A stretch of DNA of 54,046 nucleotides. Origin: CADDZO01 sp035294145. Lineage in GTDB: Bacteria; Chloroflexota; Dormibacteria; Dormibacterales; Dormibacteraceae. The notes below the pieces were generated by a model. The model did not search any database. It had not been told where the DNA came from and was given only the letters and a program-made list of their open reading frames with translations. Made by a program: the position numbers and the translations under genes. The stretch covers positions 1 to 54,046 of the forward strand of contig DATGLL010000136.1 of assembly GCA_035294145.1 (NCBI GenBank). The letters are read 5' to 3'. Below, one piece after another: positions 51,731 to 54,046 of this stretch (position 1 is its first letter; the number at the start of each line of letters is the position of its first letter).

Positions 51731-53146
51731 TCATAGCCGTACCCCCTGCGTGGCCAAGCACGCCTGCAGCTCGCCGATATCGATCGACCGCACAGGAAGG
51801 TGATCTCTGGCGGCCAGGGCTGCGGCCACACCTGCCGCTTGGCCCGTTGCCATGGCGATCCCTGCACTTCGCACACCGGCGAAGGCGCCGCGATCGGCGG
51901 ACAGGCACCGCCCGGCCACGAGGACGTTGGTCAGCCCCTTCGGTTGCAAGGCACGAAAGGGGATGCCGTAGGGACGGCCGGGTTTCGTCATCCTGGTTTG
52001 GTAGCGGCCATGTGGGTCGTGGTAGCTCATCCCTCCTTGAGCGCGCACCACGTCGTCGAAGAAGCGCCTCCCCTCCATGACGTCGGCGCGCCTCAGCACG
52101 TACTCGCCAACGATCCTCCGCGTCTCTCGAACACCGACCTGGACGCCGGTCTCGATCAGGTAGGCATCGGCGAACCCAGGCACCCGTCTCCTCAGGACGC
52201 CGAGGGCGGCCATGACCTGGCGTCGACCCTCCAGCTCGGCACGGGTCAGGTCCATGACGTCGGTGGCGTCGACCCGCACCGAATGGAGCATGTTCATGAT
52301 CACCTCACCCCGACGAAGGGTGAAGTGAACGGTGATGCTGTCCATGTTGGGAACGTACTCTCCGGCCTCGGCGGCCGCCCGCACGACGCTGGTGAAGCCG
52401 GAGATGCCAACCGGGTTCGTCAGGCGATCGGGGCTGATCCCCCCGTGACGCAGTCGCTCGGCGAAGTCCTCGGGATGCCTACGGACGTAATCCAGGATCG
52501 CATCGGTATCGACGTTTCCCAGCTTGAACATGAGCGTGGTTGGCTGGAGCAAGCGGACGTCGTTTTCGCCTTGCACGAACGCCCCGCCCGCCACGGCGAC
52601 CAAGTCGGCGTCGCCGGTGGCGTCGATGAAGACCTTGCCCGGGAGCATCTGGGCCCCCGACTTGTTGACCACGAAGATGGCCTTCACCCGTCCCTGGTCG
52701 CAAGCCGCACCGACCAGGTATGAGTGGAGGAGGATGCGGGCACCGGCCTCCTCCACCATGCACTGGGCGAGGTACTTCCACAGCTCCTTGTCATAGGGAG
52801 TGATCGTCACCCCCAACGTCTGGAGCGGCCGCGGCACCACTCCGAGCGCGCCGCCGAGCTCGGCCAGACGTGCGAACACCTCGTCCGGGATCCCGAACAC
52901 CACCTGCTCCCCGGCCGGGTTGAAGAGGCCGCCAATGCCGCCCAGCATGACGCCGGCGGCCGTCCCGCCCAGGAACCCGTAGCGCTCGACCAGCCACACC
53001 GAGGCCCCCGCCCGCGACGCGGCCACCGCCGCCACCCATCCCGCTGAGCCACCTCCGACGACGACGACGTCCGCCTCGGGGAGGACCGAGCTCGGCGAGA
53101 GCGCGGTCGTCACCTGGCCGTGGGTCATCGGCTCATCGCTGCCCAC
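51731..53146 (-). CDS. FAD-dependent oxidoreductase (FAD_oxidored type)
   Basis: The 471-residue protein has an N-terminal FAD-binding Rossmann motif VVVVGGGSAGWVAAVAASRAGASVWLVERYGFLGGTAAGVMLGG. It continues with KVFIDATGDADLVAVAGG, GVRETRRIVGEYVL and the C-terminal FAD motif NVLVAGRCLSADRGAFAGVRSAGIAMATGQAAGVAAALAA. This is the pfam12831-like family, often beside catabolic oxygenases. GTG at 53146 is chosen because GAGGGAAAC precedes it and it follows the oxygenase stop by seven bases; ATG 53128 is an alternative. It may oxidise a side product of the oxygenase or act as a dehydrogenase in the same pathway. Confidence 0.9.
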   Translation of the reverse strand: MGSDEPMTHGQVTTALSPSSVLPEADVVVVGGGSAGWVAAVAASRAGASVWLVERYGFLGGTAAGVMLGGIGGLFNPAGEQVVFGIPDEVFARLAELGGALGVVPRPLQTLGVTITPYDKELWKYLAQCMVEEAGARILLHSYLVGAACDQGRVKAIFVVNKSGAQMLPGKVFIDATGDADLVAVAGGAFVQGENDVRLLQPTTLMFKLGNVDTDAILDYVRRHPEDFAERLRHGGISPDRLTNPVGISGFTSVVRAAAEAGEYVPNMDSITVHFTLRRGEVIMNMLHSVRVDATDVMDLTRAELEGRRQVMAALGVLRRRVPGFADAYLIETGVQVGVRETRRIVGEYVLRRADVMEGRRFFDDVVRAQGGMSYHDPHGRYQTRMTKPGRPYGIPFRALQPKGLTNVLVAGRCLSADRGAFAGVRSAGIAMATGQAAGVAAALAARDHLPVRSIDIGELQACLATQGVRL

Positions 53147-53153
53147 GTTTCCC

Positions 53154-54046
53154 TCAGAGCGCCGACCTGGAAGTGAGCGCCAGATCCTCAGCCGCCAAGT
53201 GGGAGGCGTGGTCGGCGACGACGTCGGCGAGCTCGGCACGAGCAGAGACCACCTCCAAGCTTCGGCACCGGAAGCCCTCTGGGTGGCGTACGGGGTACGG
53301 CTCCACGCCCTGCTCCAGCTCCCGGAGCATGCGCAGCAGCCTCCGGCGGGCGGCGATGATGGCGACGTCGCTGGTGCCCAGGTGCTCCTTGCTCCGATCC
53401 ACGATCGGCTCCATGGTCTCGGTCATGGCCCGGTCCTCATCCACCGGGCCGCTGTCGATCCCGCTGAACTTCTTGGTGCGCTGAAACTCACGGTCCAGGC
53501 CGTAGTCGTTGTCCTTGGTCAGCTCCGAGACCCAACCGTCGATCACGTACCCGTCACGCAAGCGGATCCGCTGCGGACGGACGGGACGGCCGCTGATCTC
53601 CCCTTCGCCCGGCTCCAGGGGGCGCTGCACGTTGTAGGCCACCCCGCAAGAGAAGGTCGTGTGGTCGTCGATGGGGACCAGGATGCGGGCGTTGCGCGTA
53701 TAGGTACTCGGTGTCTGCGAGCAGGAGGGGGCCAACCATTGGGTGAGGCGCCAGTAGTACTGGTCCTCGCCGATCGTCCGCCTGCCCCCGTAGACGAAGC
53801 CGTACTCGGTCTCGTGCACCGAGAGACGCGGAGACTTGTCGAGGGCGAAATATCGGCGAGACCCGGGCAGGAACTTTGCGGTGTCCGGGGTCGACGGGTC
53901 GAGGGAGCGGTGGAGGAAGGAGACGTGGGCGGTGTCGATGTCACCCTCCAGCGACTGCAGCCAGTTCGAGTCCTGGAGCCACTTCCGGGTCACCCGGTGC
54001 GTGTCCGGCACCAGCGTCCACTCGTACTGGGGAAACTCCGGCTCCA
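53154..54046 (-). CDS. Rieske aromatic-ring oxygenase, catalytic subunit (partial, 5' end beyond window)
   Basis: The visible C-terminal part, just under 300 residues, begins EPEFPQYEWTLVPDTHR. It has NWLQSLEGDIDTAHVSFLH, the mononuclear-iron motif of the phthalate 4,5-dioxygenase/LigX-like family (its histidines and aspartate bind iron). The Rieske [2Fe-2S] domain lies outside the window. C-terminal ARRRLLRMLRELEQGVEP is typical of the group. Such enzymes hydroxylate or demethylate aromatic acids with electrons from a reductase. It is first of the three-gene minus-strand unit with the FAD oxidoreductase and the binding protein. Confidence 0.9.
   Translation of the reverse strand, partial: EPEFPQYEWTLVPDTHRVTRKWLQDSNWLQSLEGDIDTAHVSFLHRSLDPSTPDTAKFLPGSRRYFALDKSPRLSVHETEYGFVYGGRRTIGEDQYYWRLTQWLAPSCSQTPSTYTRNARILVPIDDHTTFSCGVAYNVQRPLEPGEGEISGRPVRPQRIRLRDGYVIDGWVSELTKDNDYGLDREFQRTKKFSGIDSGPVDEDRAMTETMEPIVDRSKEHLGTSDVAIIAARRRLLRMLRELEQGVEPYPVRHPEGFRCRSLEVVSARAELADVVADHASHLAAEDLALTSRSAL

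Noticed and set aside
1..54046. CRISPR array, tRNA, rRNA or complete prophage
   Set aside because: No regularly spaced direct repeats, no cloverleaf or rRNA-like stretch and no phage structural genes were seen; only the recombinase-like domain at 47656 hints at phage or integrase ancestry.

Overview
The window is GC-rich throughout, with many GTG starts and ATGA/GTGA gene overlaps. It carries F420/LLM-type oxidoreductases, a LacI-controlled sugar locus and IS605/IS630/IS256/IS5 debris. This points to a high-GC soil lineage (Actinomycetota, or Chloroflexota/Dormibacterota-like), but no rRNA or tRNA is present to fix it. The stretch of about 28.9-36.1 kb is visibly less GC-rich than the rest and is bordered by insertion-sequence remnants, so it may have been acquired.

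Layout. 0-1.35 kb: the 3' end of a tnpB remnant with its structured right end, a probable IS481-type scrap, then empty DNA. 1.35-19.4 kb: a carbohydrate locus around a divergent LacI regulator. On the minus strand run Gfo/Idh/MocA oxidoreductase, DUF6807 protein, cupin, metallophosphoesterase and a fused indolepyruvate ferredoxin oxidoreductase. On the plus strand run LacI, a cytoplasmic GH3, an LplB/LplC/lipoprotein ABC importer, a DUF624 (YesL-like) protein and a GH42 beta-galactosidase. A good sigma70-type promoter with a 13-bp palindrome just downstream precedes the importer. 19.4-20.1 kb: a decayed ADP-forming acyl-CoA synthetase.

20.2-27.3 kb: a minus-strand run GntR/FadR regulator, fused gamma-delta subunit, alpha, beta, NuoF-like flavoprotein, OFA-family transporter. 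The alpha subunit carries YPIRP where pyruvate:ferredoxin oxidoreductases carry YPITP, which is the signature of oxalate oxidoreductase. With the OFA (oxalate/formate) carrier this reads as an oxalate uptake and oxidation operon, and it is the most interesting system seen here. A TGGT-AGG-ACCA operator sits just upstream of the regulator gene. 27.4-28.7 kb: an ImmA/IrrE-like protein that has lost its catalytic glutamate, and an IS630 remnant.

28.9-37.6 kb: a minus-strand operon of two SnoaL-like proteins, an LLM oxidoreductase and a polar-amino-acid-type ABC importer, and a TetR gene divergent from an MFS exporter. The operon promoter and the TetR/MFS intergenic region carry nearly the same palindrome, each overlapping a TTGACC -35 box, which defines a two-promoter TetR regulon. 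37.9-39.7 kb: a decayed IS5-family element with 17-bp ends beside a second solo right end that truncates an APC permease fragment fused to an opine-dehydrogenase fragment.

39.7-46.8 kb: an S10 peptidase, a frameshifted class III aminotransferase, a VapBC-type toxin-antitoxin pair, and a minus-strand thiolase - F420-type LLM - acyl-CoA ligase cassette. 47.0-50.2 kb: an IS256 remnant, a tyrosine-recombinase core-binding domain fused to a methyltransferase, a tnpB pseudogene with a third right end, and a decayed LLM oxidoreductase. 50.5-54.0 kb: a minus-strand aromatic-degradation-like unit of Rieske oxygenase (cut by the window edge), FAD oxidoreductase and an iron-type binding protein.
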